From Lamellibrachia columna (taxonomy: Eukaryota; Annelida; Polychaeta; Sabellida; Siboglinidae), in NCBI GenBank assembly GCA_963662155.1, contig OY759273.1, positions 24,003,036 to 24,067,035 of the forward strand: DNA of 64,000 nucleotides, written 5' to 3'. A model generated the notes under the pieces. It saw only the letters and a program-made list of their open reading frames with translations, searched no databases and was not told where the DNA came from. Below are positions 24,931 to 39,168 of this stretch, piece after piece. The stretch's first letter is position 1, and each line of letters opens with the position of its first letter. The position numbers and the translations under genes were made by a program.

Positions 24931-25355
24931 GGGATGGCCCATCTTGTGTGTGGTTCCCACCACGTGTTGAACCAAGCCATGAGCGTCCAAGGTGTGGCCC
25001 ATCTTATGTGAGGCTTCTACCACCTGTTGAACCAACCCATGAGCGTCCAAGGTGTGGCCCATCTTGTGTGTGGCTCCCACCACGTGTTGAACCAAGCCAT
25101 GAGCGTCCAAGGTGTGGCCCATCTTGTGTGAGGTTTCCACCACGTGTTGAACCAAGCCATGAGCGTCCAAGGTGTGGCCCATCTTGTGTGTGGCTCCCAC
25201 CACTTGTTGAACCAAGCCATGAGCGTCCAAGATGTGGCCCATCTTGTGTTAGGCTTCCACCACGTGTTGAACCAAGCCATGAGCGTCCAAGGTGTGGCCC
25301 GTCTTGTGTGTGGCTCCCACCACGTGTTGAACCAACCCATGAGCGTCCAGTGAGT
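24931..25355 (-). repeat. 60-bp (20-codon) array inside LINE endonuclease, 7 copies
   Basis: Seven units of exactly 60 bp encode, on the minus strand, DAHGLVQHVVGATHKMGHTL with small changes. The left flank reads SNLLTSMVIDFDDS and the right flank DAVITRDISPLL, so the unit is a duplication of the LINE endonuclease C-terminal block that normally reads ...DAHGLVQHV..THK.GHTLDLVITR. The length is a multiple of 3, so the frame survives. Element sequence upstream continues to about 25420. Confidence 0.95.
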
Positions 25356-25435
25356 CGTCGAAATCAATAACCATAGAGGTGAGCAAGTTTGACCTGCTGC
25401 CTGTTGGGCCCTACCACACCCACGCATTCCAATCA

Positions 25436-25610
25436 CGTGTTCAAACTAACATTGAAGATTGACCTCCGAACCATTATGTTTGCTTAGTGCTTAGTGCTTT
25501 GGACGTTTGATATATCAGATAACTCGAATTGCCAGGGGCGAGAAAACTAATGCCGACGTCTAGCCACATATCTTCTGTGACGTCAGTGTATGTTGACAAC
25601 TATCGTAAAC
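25436..25610 (+). repeat. Dispersed element E, copy 2
   Basis: Diverged match to 21985-22215: caaactaacattgaagattg, a cctccgaaccattatg block, aactcgaattgccaggggcg and ctagccac in the same order. Confidence 0.45.
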
Positions 25611-25661
25611 ATGAACTACGTCAGTGCGGCGTGCTACAAATGGTTGAAGTAAACATGTATA

Positions 25662-25776
25662 CGTACGTATGTATGTATGTATGTATGTATGTATGTATGT
25701 ATGTATGTATGTATGTATGTATGTATGTATGTATGTATGTATGTTTGTATGTATGTTTGTATGTATGTTTGTATAC
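25662..25776. repeat. TATG tetranucleotide microsatellite
   Basis: A run of GTAT/TATG of about 110 bp with three TTTG variants at its right end. It sits at the left edge of element A copy 2, where copy 3 has the same kind of repeat. Confidence 0.97.
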
Positions 25777-26345
25777 TATGCTATGCTATTCATCCCAGAC
25801 GCTTTGCATCTCGTGCGCCAAACTTTCAGGGGTTCATCTATGACCCCACGGTAGGGTCGTTCATGTACGACCCCCAATGTCGGGTCGTTCATCTACGACC
25901 CCACGGTCGGATCGTTCATCTACGACCCCCAAGGTCGGGTCGTTTATCTACGACTCCCAAGGTCGGGTCGTTCATCTACGACCCCACGGTTGGGTTGTGT
26001 CAGTTTTTTTTTAATAGAAATTCACCTTGCTATTACACTTTCTACGAACAATCGAATTACCCTTTGAAATTATCACGTATAATTGTCCGCGACGCTTTGT
26101 GAGCACTTACGTACAGTGGTTGACAACGTCATGCGTTCTTCGATTAGTTGCGTCTTTTCCTCGATTAGTTACGTAACACAAGGTCCAGGCAGCGCTAGAC
26201 GTTTCTATAACTGTCAGTATTACATCACAATCTCGAGAGATATTGACTGGCTGTGCCAAGTACCAAGGCATAGATGGACATTTATGTGATAATATCCTGA
26301 CACGAACTACCAAGTTATTCCATCCGCAGGATGGGCGTTTTTGTA
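25777..26345 (+). mobile_element. Dispersed element A, copy 2, with 27-28-bp array
   Basis: It has the same order of landmarks as copies 1 and 3. The ccacggtcgggtcgttcatc block is amplified about six times (25838-25990) with a 27-28-bp period; copies 1 and 3 have one unit. A deletion removes the ...GTGTATCCTGACATTTTACAG region partly, breaking the frame that is open in copies 1 and 3. Confidence 0.7.
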
Positions 26346-27186
26346 AGTAATGTTAATGCAGGTTATCATAGCAGTGTTTAATGCATTATTTTCAACATGT
26401 TACATTGAATTTATGCGCCAGATCCGCCCGGATATAATCATTGCTGTTGCATGCAATCATCATACGCTCAACTGTAAACGTTGGTAAAACTTGTATTAGT
26501 TCGCCTTGTAATGTATTAACATGCTACGCCTCCATATTTTCGGGAAATAATGCGATATACATGTAGTTAAGCACGAACATTATGTTGGATAGTTCTGAAA
26601 GCGATTACGAAAGGAAGGTCTGGCTAATAGTCTACTTATATATTCCGCACCTCCGTGCTACTACGTAATCAACAACCAATAACTACGCTGTTGCGTTCAC
26701 CTCATCAATACCCTGTTCACTGACTATATTGTTTCCTTGCGTGTTTTTACATCCATCCATTTTAGAGGTTTTGTCAATAAGAGGGATTATGATACATACA
26801 TGCGTAAGAGCAATACTGCATTCATTTCCTGTTCAGCTGTTCTTTGAAGACACGTCGTATGAGTATTGCGGGTTCTAACTGTTGTTGACAGTTATGATAA
26901 TTAAAACCGTCTCTTAGCAAGAATAGCAGTATAATATTATGTCTCCATTGCCTTCTTCCTCTTGGCATCAAACTTCTCCTGTTCCCTTACATCACCGGGG
27001 TGTCTCCCCTTGAGGACTTGATGGCTGACAACCTTCATTACGTCCAGACATACCGCTATATCGGTCGTCGTCTTTTTCTCTGGTGTCATCTTCCAAGTTC
27101 TGGCCATCGTTGTTGTGTTCCCCGAATTCACTTCCATGCCTTATTCTGTTGTTAAGCATTTGTCAACATCTTCTTCAGTCTTTCCT
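26346..27186. other. No recognised gene
   Basis: A minus-strand open frame of 66 codons (26937-27137) is Lys/Glu-rich but has no recognisable domain or splice bounds. Nothing else could be supported. Confidence 0.5.
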
Positions 27187-27189
27187 CTG

Positions 27190-27283
<94 letters not shown>

Positions 27284-27443
27284 CTCTCTCTCTCTCTCTC
27301 TCTCTCTCCCCTCCCTCCCTCCCTCCCTCCCCCCCTCTCTCTCTCTCTCTCTCTCACTCTCTCTCTCTCTCCCTCCCTCCCTCTCCCTCCTTCCCTCCCT
27401 CCCTCCCTCCCTTCCCCCCCCCCCTCTCTCTCTCTCTCTCTCC
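27187..27443. repeat. CT/CCCT pyrimidine microsatellite
   Basis: A CT dinucleotide tract is interspersed with CCCT and CTTCC runs over about 255 bp of nearly pure pyrimidine. Such mirror-symmetric pyrimidine strands can form triplex DNA (general knowledge). Confidence 0.97.
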
Positions 27444-27549
27444 TATTTGTTTACACTATATTAAGCACGGGTAGCTCCGAGCAAGTGCAAGTACAGAGTA
27501 TTTTATTTACGAGTAATCATGTTGGTAGTTCTGTTTGGTACACCAATAA

Positions 27550-27980
27550 GCAACTTTGACGATGCATTATTTGATACACAAGTAAGCATCGTAGAAACTC
27601 TATTATATTTGTTACACAAGTAAGCATGATGGAAACTCTATTTGGTACAAGAGTGAGCGTGATGGAAGCTTTACTTGATACACGAGTAAGCGTCATGATG
27701 CTCTATTTGATACGCGAGTAAGCATGATGGAAGTTCTATTTGATTTACAAGTAGGCATGATAGAAGCTCTATTTGATACACGAGTAAGCACGATGGAAGT
27801 TATATTTGATACACGAGTAAACATGATGGAAGTTCTATTTGGTACACGAGTAAACATGATGGAAGTTCTATTCGGTACACGAGTAAGCATGAAGAACGCT
27901 CTATTTGATTCACAAGTAAGAATGATGGAAGCTCTATTTGGTACACAAGTAAGCATGAAGAAAGCTCGATCTGAGTAATT
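27550..27980. repeat. 33-bp minisatellite, about 13 copies
   Basis: The degenerate unit is gatacacgagtaagcatgat + ggaagttctattt, with ggtaca, gattta and other variants. Later units keep the 11-codon frame MMEVLFGTRVN, which reflects only the multiple-of-3 period. Confidence 0.93.
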
Positions 27981-28073
27981 ACCGATCAAATGTCTGTAGA
28001 TCTGTCTAATGAGATATGTGTTTCTTTGAAGCATTCGTCAGAATCTACACTGAAACAACCTTCAAATAGACAA

Positions 28074-28302
28074 CAGGATCATTGCAGGGAGTAGGTCACG
28101 TATAACTGTCGTCCCACAGTGATCGTTGCAGGGAGTCGGTCACGTATAACTGTCGTCCCACAGTGATCGTTGCAGGGAGTCGGTCACGTATAACTGTCGT
28201 CCATTAGTGATCGTTGCAGGGAGTCGGTCACGTATAACTGTCGTCCCACAGTGATCGTTGCAGGGAGTAGGTCACGTATAACTGTCGTCCCACATCGTTG
28301 CC
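28074..28302. repeat. 44-bp minisatellite, about 5 copies
   Basis: The unit is gatcgttgcagggagtcggt + cacgtataactgtcgtccca + cagt. Variation is limited to gtagg/gtcgg and one cattagt. Confidence 0.93.
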
Positions 28303-29598
28303 AGAGTGCAGACCCTTCGCTCTTGAACATGTGGTGTTTTACTAGCGTCATGTTTCAAACAGTGAACGTACACAATCTACTTGTATTACTTTTACATTTT
28401 AACGTTTGATGACAATGTGACTTCACTGTTGGGTGCATATAGTTCACCAGTTAATGTTTCTAAATTTAAGTGTAGACTCTTCCTTTACAACTATTATTTA
28501 CAACTGCGTATACTTAGCGATATAACTTATGAATAATAGTCAATAGTTATGTTCAACCTATTGCGCAAGACCATCGCAAGGTTTTCGTCAACATAAGTGA
28601 CTGTGACGTTGATGAATCGCTGAAGATAACACATTGAAACGTGTACCGTCTTACGTGCTGACATGATATTTCAACGGGACGGTTCTCATTTAGCTGTGTC
28701 TTCGTACTACGGCTAACACCAATTACTATAATTCGCTGTTGCAAACAATTATCGTTCTTGATTGTGCATGTGCTTGAAAAAATAAAGTTCGCATCATCGT
28801 TGTTTGTTCAATCTGGAATTCCAGAGTCATATCATTCATTTCTGTATGAAGTGTAGCTTGGCGTACGCTAATATAAATTATCCACGTTTCGCTCACTTGT
28901 ATCAAACCGCATAGCCTTGCTACATCAAAACGTCCTAACTTAATAACTACCCACATCACTACAGCTAAATGTCAGACATCGAAACGTGATTAAGAGTTAA
29001 TTGCGTCTGACATGGATTCATAAGACATGGCAAGGAAACACGTGATGACTCCCCGTCGTACGCGCCAGGCGGGCCCGGCAGACGTGAGTGATTGGTTTGT
29101 GCACTGGAATCAGCAAGCGAGAGCGATTGCGCCACGCGATCATTAGTCAAACTTCGTGCCGCGTAATTTCATCTGCACCCACTCTTCCGTTTGTGTTTAC
29201 CGAAACCCCTCAATATCGACGCCACCCAAATAGTCGGAAAATACTCCGTCAATCGGGGAAATCTCCAGCTGCAGGCATTTTTGCGTGAACCGGCGTGTCT
29301 GGGTTTTGAGTCTATACATGAGAGTGGCGCCGCCCATCGGCCGGCAAAACCATCAAAAGCAACGGTATAATTGTGAGCATACCAGGAATCTTGAATCATA
29401 CATTGACTCACGGTTTGGGACAGGGAGTCTACTCGCTCATATATAGCCCCCCTCTATAATCAGTGGTTACATGTTGCCATATTTTGATGTAAAGCCGTTG
29501 ACCGTTGTCGCATTGACCTTTGGAAGGCTGTTCCTTGGCTTTACTTGGCTTTGAGATAAGAACGCGTCTTGTCTTGTTTAGACTACTGGCGAACACTC
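28303..29598. other. No supported gene; GC-rich patches and a TATA-like string
   Basis: Short GC-rich stretches occur near 29040-29100 and 29290-29350. The string ctcatatatagccccc at about 29437 resembles a TATA box. A phrase gatgaatcgctgaagataac + acattgaaacgtg (28610-28640) recalls retroelement 3' ends; unproven. Confidence 0.4.
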
Positions 29599-29601
29599 CT
29601 A

Positions 29602-29685
29602 ATGAGTGACACGGTCCGGGCGGCGAGCAACAAGTCTGTCATGGTGCCGTACAACATGTGTTGTGTCTACCTGGACGACGGTTGA
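29602..29685 (+). CDS. Low-confidence small ORF or exon piece
   Basis: ATG to TGA encodes 27 residues: MSDTVRAASNKSVMVPYNMC then CVYLDDG. The frame is also open back to an acceptor-like cttgtcttgtttag at about 29580. Codon use is GC-rich compared with surroundings and a TATA-like string lies about 165 bp upstream. A possible donor (GACG|GTTGAT) is weak and its phase does not fit the exon at 38763. This may be a piece of the 38.7-44.7 kb gene with a missing exon between, a small peptide gene, or chance. Confidence 0.18.
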   Translation: MSDTVRAASNKSVMVPYNMCCVYLDDG

Positions 29686-29786
29686 TGTGTACCTCGAACA
29701 GTCTCTCAGTGCTTATATCTGTGAATCCGTTCATGATTTTCTAGTTTCTAGCATGTTTGCTCTTCACATGCAATTTGAGATGTTAA

Positions 29787-29788
29787 TG

Positions 29789-29824
<36 letters not shown>

Positions 29825-29901
29825 AGTGCGTGTGTGTACATGTGCGTGTGGGGGGTTCGTGTGTGCGTGTGTGTGTGTGTATGTGTGTGTATGTGTGTGT
29901 G

Positions 29902-29933
<32 letters not shown>

Positions 29934-29936
29934 TGT
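29787..29936. repeat. GTGC / GT compound microsatellite
   Basis: Two GTGC tetranucleotide runs flank an imperfect GT/GTAT stretch. Confidence 0.95.
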
Positions 29937-32900
29937 GAAATTTCGGATATGTGTTATCAGGCAGCACTCATCTACTATTTCCTTAGTTTGTCTAATTGCT
30001 CTGCCAGAGACTAATGCACCGGTCTGCTTCATCCACCCGGTGATCTTTGCTTACGTTGGTCTTTTTAATCTCCGAGGCATCTGAAAAGGAATTTCAACGC
30101 ACGAAGGCACCGTCCGTCAACCATTCCCAAGTTAACGTCCAAGTCGGCACGTCGTGGAGCATCCATTACTGGGCACCTGGGATTGGGTCATACCCCAACA
30201 TTTAAGTGTACAGTTTACATACAAATCATGAGAAAAAGTAAAAATGGTCTCATATGACCTTTACTAAACCATTTCTACATAGAACATTAATAATGTTGAA
30301 TAACATTTGGTCCAATTCAGATCAAAATTCAATTCAAATTGAAGAGGACACCGACTCATGAGAGCTCACTGACGGTCGTGGAAGCCCCCGTACGGCTGAC
30401 GAGTGGTACGTACAGAGAGCTGCAAGAAACATGTTCCAAATATATCTGATGGCTGCTAGTTTGTCAGTTTCCTTAAGAGCTATTCTGGTATCGTTGCTAT
30501 CACAGCCATCCGGTAAGAAACGTTACACCCGCATGACTTGTGCCCAGGTGTGATTGTTTATACCAATGTCCAATACTACAAACCGCATGTAAGCAGATCA
30601 GTTTGCCTGTTTTATAAGTATTTTCCATGACTGTTCAGAGGATTTCGTAATAGGCGAAATACACACGCGTCGGGTGTAGTCAGACCCCACGTGACGGTTT
30701 GAAGATCAATTATACAGGGCAAAAAAACCAGCAATGACTTAGTAAGAAATACAAGTTGCTGTAATTAATGGCAAAGTACACGTGTACTGTCTGCAAAGTT
30801 CGAATTCACGCGATAATACATTATGTGTTCGGAGTTCTCAAAGAACGTGAATGCGATGGGCTTAGTTGTGATTGTTGTCGAGCGGGGAGGGGAGATTGAC
30901 CGAGCCTCCCACTGCACTGCTGCCTGGACTTGAGGTATGTGTGCTAGGGGGCGTCCCCCGGTAGTATCCCCCTATACACGCTTGCCATATGTTGTCTCTT
31001 ATGTCAAACGCATATGTAATCTTAATTACGCGTTGGGTCTGTTGTTTTGTGTATATTGACTTATATTGTAATTCACCTGCACTGAATGTGTATTTAATCA
31101 ACAAACCCTGCTGGGGTTGTCAATTTACGTTTTTGTTTGATCCCAACTGAGATCAACGTAATGGGAACGCCCATGACCTGAATATATCGCCATTGTCGGC
31201 CTCGACATGAGGCCTGAATAACTTACCCAGTATCAGGTCTACCTTTTCAGCTTTTGGTTCAACTGTCCATCCGTCTGTTCTGAAAACACTCCGACACTGA
31301 CTAATGGGTAGTTGCGCGATGAACGGATAATGATGGATTTGACAATTGCTGACGGCCGCAGCTTCTGTGGCGCGTAAGATATACGTTGGAACGCTCGGAA
31401 TTCTCGCATTTATCTTTCGTTAGCATTGACAAGAGTCGTGATGTTGTACATAGGTGAAAGGTGTGTTGATACAACTGCAGTTTTAGATGTACGCTGGTTT
31501 ATAATGCGTGTGTGTACATGCGAGGTTTTGAGCGTTTTTTGAGCGCACCCAAACTCACATGCATCAATTTTTGAGATTTTTTAAACCTCCTCTTTAATTG
31601 ATTTAGCCAATCGCACATATGTTACATTGATGTTTAAACGTGTTGTGTGTGAGTCGTTAAGTAATAATCGCAGTCGGTTTAATTAAAGAGTGTGCACTTT
31701 GTTTAAAGTCACCGAAATAATTGACTTGGTTCGTTATATCTGGTGACTTGCGAAAGTGTGAATATAGCCTTATGTCACAGTATATAGAGCTGGAAAAAAA
31801 TGTTGTGATGTAAATAATAAATCTGTACAAACGACCTAGCATGTCGTAGTGGATATTAGATAGGTTTGATTTTTCGTGGAACAATTCTCTAACGAGACGA
31901 ATGAAAACATCGAATTGACGAGGGAACTTCACATTAGCAGTCTTACGGCACACGTGGAAGAGGTTTAATATGTCAAATGTTCGACACTTGCACTTATTCG
32001 CTATCGCAAGAAAACATCACACTAGCAGCACAACTAAGCAAGGGCGTGGGAATGACCGGCCGTGCAGCCACGAATCGCACCTGGACGGGTTTACTCACGT
32101 GGAAGTCGTGTTTTCGCTGGATGCCTCATCATTAACTAGTCTTGACGTGAAGTCGGGCTGGTTTACGCTTCAGCGACATTAATATTACTGCAGCAATATC
32201 AACGTGAACGAGTTTCTGGCAATAGTCACTGCGGGGCGTCGGTTATGTGTGCATGACTCACCACGGACCTCGCGCTGTCGTTGTCAGTGTTGCTTCACTC
32301 GATGTTCAGAGAGGTAGAACTTCTAGTATGCGGCGCACCTCGTCTGTCAGGGAAACGTCATCAACATCATCAATATCATCATCATAATCATCATCATCAT
32401 ATGTTTACTCTGATATTGGTGCAAGATCAACAGGTCGGACCCTTCTTGCCCAGAACCGCTGTTTCCCTATTTCCCGATGTTACCCTTGTTTTGTCCTTGT
32501 CTCTCGATACCGTGTTGAACCCTCCCTGTCTTCGTCTGCACCTGCACTCTCTTCCCTTCAATCTGTTTTGTCTACAATGCCACTTCCACTGCGCACTCGT
32601 CTTCACTGGGCATGCCTTGTCCACGCTACCCCAGTCTTGCCTCACACACGTTCTCCACTACACTTATAGCTCCCAGCCTCCTCATCTATCCACGCCGTGT
32701 TCTATCTGCCACCGACACATCCAACAGAAGTTACCCAGAATATGCCGTGGCGAAAAAAATACACTAATATAAAGTTTAAATCGCGTGAGGTTGTCGACGG
32801 ACGTACAACACGTAATTCGCACGAATCTATTGCTGTGCGCTGACACAATCGCTTTCGAATTTATTCAAATGTCAGATCAGCCGATTTTTACGTTCTGGTG

Positions 32901-33239
32901 CTAGTGTTGTGAGTTCTGTTTAATAAACGTTATTGTCAGTACGGTCTATTCTTTGATGAAACTGTAATTCTTTCGAATCTCTAATTTGAAGAACAAGTAG
33001 GCCTACTTCTGTCGACAATCGATCACCTGGTGCATTACATTTATACTACCCGCCGTCTAGCGATCAAAAACATGATATTAAGGGTAACGGCTATTCCATC
33101 TCAACATGTTCAGTTCCGCTAATGAATCTAATAACTGTTCTTATTAGAATATTCTAAAAATCAGCCGTGTCAATATATATTCTTTCATCAACTTACTGGA
33201 CAAATTTAGTCGAATCTGTCATTTCTTTCTCCAGAAAAT
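29937..33239. other. Long stretch without a supported gene
   Basis: I see no exon with both splice sites and a recognisable product. A 163-codon plus frame at 32281-32772 has a His-rich stretch produced by a CAT/ATC repeat (about 32358-32400) and no domain. Short minus frames near 30.9 and 31.7 kb are also unremarkable. Confidence 0.5.
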
Positions 33240-33450
33240 CAGCATACATGATGATACTTATAAAATGGCTTCCAAAATAATGACAACATGTCTTCATGCG
33301 CAAGGGATACTACCGAAGTAACATTTTAATATGAATACATCATTGGTGTTGTAATCCTCAAATATGGCCTTATCGATGCTTAATAAAACAATTGCATTTG
33401 TTTTGATAGCAACACATTGCCACAAGGTGGAACCGTATCAAAATACCGGC
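33240..33450 (-). repeat. Dispersed element C, copy 2
   Basis: The reverse complement shares gatgaccacatttgaggac-like, tatcccttgcgcatgaagac and tattttggaagccat-like blocks with 7000-7250, in the same order, without the 24-bp array. Confidence 0.55.
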
Positions 33451-33689
33451 ACTTCATTCGTATGATGTGAACGTGGAAGTAAATTAGTGATCCGTCACCA
33501 GTACTGATCCTATTGCAATTTCTTATATATATGCCTGGTTCACGAGCCCGGTCCAACTAATATAGCCTCTCTACATGTTCCTGCTAACTTCCCTTACGGT
33601 TATGGCGTCTGCTTCACAACCTCCGTTCTCATCAAACACCCATCGTAACTAATCAAATATCTCCACCTGCTGTAGGTGTTCAAAGTTTA

Positions 33690-33870
33690 CACCCGTCTCT
33701 ACCATCTGTCGTCTGCATCGCCTCTACGTGTAGCTCATCAACATTTCTGTCTTCTTTGTGTTAACAATCCATTTTGCTCCAGCTGTTTACGTCATCTCCA
33801 GTCTAGCTGTTCGCTGTACAACCGACTCAGCAATCAAGGCCAAATCATCAACACACGTGACATATCTCGT
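33690..33870 (-). pseudogene. Possible RTE-type LINE RT fragment (minus strand)
   Basis: One minus-strand frame reads approximately LIAESVVQ..ARLEMT, then AKWIVNTKKTEMLM, which resembles the segment of RTE-type RT between YADD and the LNxKKTE block. No other RT motif is preserved and the frame is not clean. Confidence 0.35.
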
Positions 33871-33984
33871 GGTGGTCTATTTCTTGTCTCCTCACGTATT
33901 CAATAATAGTAGTAATAATAATACCCAATTTCAGGGTGCAAAAAAAAGAATCGTTAAGCATGTTTCCATGAACACGGGCGCACG

Positions 33985-34168
33985 AGGAGTGGGGGATGTG
34001 TTATATACATCGGTTGATATCTCATATGCGAATGAATAGTATTCGCGCAGTAATTGCAGCGTGGTTAAATGCTTTCCTGAGAAGTCGAGTTGGTATTGGA
34101 ATGATAAGTGGTGAAACGGAAAGCTCTGGATACCGCGCTATATAAAAACGTGTCTTTACCTTTCTACC
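33985..34168 (+). repeat. Dispersed element B, copy 4
   Basis: Contains gcgcagtaattgcagcgtgg, a ttcctgagaagtcgagttgg block and the 3' phrase ggataccgcgctatataaaa followed by acgtgtcttta. Confidence 0.6.
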
Positions 34169-34387
34169 TCCTTCACAGGATCGGCGAATGTGCTGTGTTG
34201 AAATGTGCCACCAAATGGTTCATCCAGGTGAACTCTGGCCTAATCTGATCATCATCTTCATCACCAGGTGTCGTGTCTATCGCAGGTGTAGGCGATCTTG
34301 ACCCACCATTTCCCACGATCACATGTGTCTTGTAACAGTTCTGTTATGTTCTTTCCTAGCCAGGCTGTTAGACCCCCAACGAGGTTA

Positions 34388-34740
34388 ATTCTTTGTCGAC
34401 CTCTGCTTCTATTCCCGTCAATGTTTCCTGGTGTCACTATGTTCTAGTTCTAGTTGATTCTTTGTCGACTTCTGCTTCTATTCCCGTCAATGTTTCCTGG
34501 TGTCACTATGTTCTAGTTCTAGTTGATTCTTTGTCGACCTCTGCTTCTATTCCCGTCAATGTTTCCTGGTGTCACTATGTTCTAGTTCTAGTTGATTCTT
34601 TGTCGACCTCTGCTTCTATTCCCGTCAATGTTTCCTGGTGTCACTATGTTCTAGTTCTAGTTGATTCTTTGTCGACCTCTGCTTCTATTCCCGTCAATGT
34701 TTCCTGGTGTCACTATGTTCTAGTTCTAGTTGATTCTTTC
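34388..34740. repeat. 69-bp minisatellite, 5 copies
   Basis: Units are almost identical (tgattctttgtcgacctctg... cactatgttctagttctagt). The period is a multiple of 3, so a 23-residue peptide repeats in a 177-codon plus frame that has no domain. Confidence 0.95.
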
Positions 34741-35314
34741 TCATCACGTGGCCTTTTGGTTGCTTTTCTTTTCCACGATACTCTAAGTATTCTGCTCAAA
34801 AAACACATTTCTGTTGCTTCTATGTTGTTTTCTAATTGCTTAATCGTCGACCGTGACTCACATCTTCACAGTAGCATGGGCTCTGTGTATTGCAGAACAT
34901 GTATGCTCAATTCAAGTGTTAGATAAACTTTATGAACCTTTAATTTAATAATTATTGTTGCCTGGAATATAAAGTATCAGAGTGTTTGGTAATGTCATTA
35001 ACAACATAATAATGATCCCGCTCTTGGAAACACGGGTAATTCTAAGAGAGCATCCTATGTTTTGTATCCATTGATAGGGTAAATGGACCGTATTGTGAAC
35101 GGCAGGTGCGCGTGGTGTTGTGATTGCCATAGACATTACTCCTTCCAACCTTGACTGGGCAGTGCAAGGAGTTATAAGGAGTTATAAGGAGTTATCTTGC
35201 AGTGGCTACCCTTTCTGTCGTACAACGCACGGCAACTCGGCTCGTACTGATATAAAAGAAAGTTATAGTACCGTGATTCAGTTAAGTAGAGTTGATGTTG
35301 GAATGAACAGGTCT

Positions 35315-35490
35315 GCAGGGGGAAGTACAACACGGTCCTAAGTCCGCCAGGGGGTAAAGTACAACACGGTCGTAAGTCCGCCGGGTGTGAAGTACAACAC
35401 GGTCGTAAGTCCGCCGGGGGTGAGGTACAACACGGTCCTAAGGACTAGATACCGCGCTGTATAAGAACATACCGGCTGTCCGAAGTTTGG
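35315..35490 (+). repeat. Element B copy 5 with 33-bp array
   Basis: The unit gtccgccgggggtgaagtac + aacacggtcgtaa is repeated about four times (35340-35440). It then runs into the B-type 3' end aggactagataccgcgctgt + ataagaac. In copy 1 the matching region has a single gacgggggtgaagtgtaaag block, so the array was built from element B sequence. Confidence 0.6.
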
Positions 35491-35705
35491 ATAGTTTTAT
35501 TCAGCTTCCATTGCCTAAGTGCACTCAAATGCATACACGAATTTCATATGGTGTTAGCCTCATGACCAGGTCAGCCAGGGACGAGACGTAACATAACTTG
35601 TCACGAAATTGTTGGAGACGTTGGATAAGTGTAACTCGATGCATATACTACAGACGATCTGAAGATGACGCTGAAACGTGGTCAGATTTATAATGAACAT
35701 ACGCT

Positions 35706-35758
35706 GGCGAATCACCAGTCCACACACATGTTGAATCACCAGTCCACACACATGTTAA
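35706..35758. repeat. 24-25-bp direct duplication
   Basis: The phrase gaatcaccagtccacacaca + tgtt appears twice in tandem. Confidence 0.9.
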
Positions 35759-35904
35759 ATGGCTTGCTGGCTGCACTCCCGTGAGCTGGAAATGTCAAAC
35801 ATTTTTGCTGAATTGTGGGAAACCACTCGGTGTATGGATTAATGCGCGTGACCCAATTTTACACACACCCGCCTTAGAGAGTACATTGAGCGCAAATAGT
35901 TCGC

Positions 35905-37535
<1,631 letters not shown>

Positions 37536-37607
37536 ATTCGCCCAAGCTTCGAAACAACATGGTTTTGAAGGTCTTCAAAACCATGTTGTTTCGAAGCTTG
37601 GGCGAAT
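37536..37607. repeat. Perfect 35-bp inverted repeat with 2-bp spacer
   Basis: The left arm 37536-37570 starts attcgcccaagcttcgaaac and the right arm 37573-37607 is its exact reverse complement. The spacer is GT. This would extrude as a near-blunt cruciform. Confidence 0.97.
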
Positions 37608-37682
37608 ATGTATGTTTTGAAGGTCGAAAGTTTTTCATAGGATGATATGTTGGTCTGGCAAATTCCCGTTTTACATCATTTC

Positions 37683-38750
<1,068 letters not shown>

Positions 38751-38762
38751 TGTGTGTTGCAG

Positions 38763-38899
38763 TCAGATCAACATCAACTCGGTGGAGGATCTGGACTGCT
38801 TCCACGAGGAGATCCTCGGCGTCCCTCTCCTGCTGCGGGTCTGGGCGGAACACGTCATACAGAACGACCTCTCCCAGGAGACCCAGGTCCAGTGGGAAG
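38763..38899 (+). CDS. Internal exon 1 of unrecognised membrane-protein gene
   Basis: The acceptor is gtgtgttgcag|TCAG (an alternative acceptor 4 bp later is possible) and the donor is GAAG|GTGAGT. The frame reads INSVEDLDCFHEEILGVPLL then LRVWAEHVIQNDLSQETQVQ and WE, ending in phase 1. Joined to the exon at 41101 it gives WEGDLALLVD without a break. Codon use is GC-rich, unlike the AT-rich flanks. Upstream coding exons must exist because no start codon is in frame. I do not recognise the family; the chain is acidic and leads to a hydrophobic segment in exon 3. The exon begins only about 12 bp after the tail of a CR1 relic, so the LINE lies almost against the acceptor. Confidence 0.75.
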
Positions 38900-39168
38900 G
38901 TGAGTAAGGGGGTTGTCTCAAAACCAGCTCCAATGAGACGGTAAGGGGGTCGTTTCAGATCTAGATCCAGTGTGAAAATAAGTAGGGGGTCGTCTCAGAA
39001 TCAGATCCAATGAGAAGATGAGTACGGGGGTTTTCTCAGAACCACATCCGGTGGGAAGGTGAATGCGGATGTCGTCTCAGAATCAGATCCAGTGGGGAAG
39101 TAAGTAATGGGTTGTCTCAGAACCGGATCCAGTAAAAATGCGAGTAAGGGACCGTCTAGAAACCAGTC
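38888..39168. repeat. 41-44-bp minisatellite that starts at the exon's splice donor
   Basis: The first unit contains the last bases of the exon and its donor (ccagtgggaaggtgagtaag). About six further degenerate units follow in the intron, each with a related ccagtgggaag-like block, a donor-like core (ggtaagg, ataagta, gatgagta, ggtgaatg, gtaagtaa, gcgagtaa) and a tgtctcagaaccaga-like block. Confidence 0.8.

Noticed and set aside
32281..32772. 163-codon ORF with a His-rich stretch
   Set aside because: The His run is a CAT/ATC repeat; no recognisable domain, no splice context and unremarkable composition elsewhere.
34393..34926. 177-codon plus-strand ORF
   Set aside because: Five 69-bp units make up most of it; no domain or splice signals.
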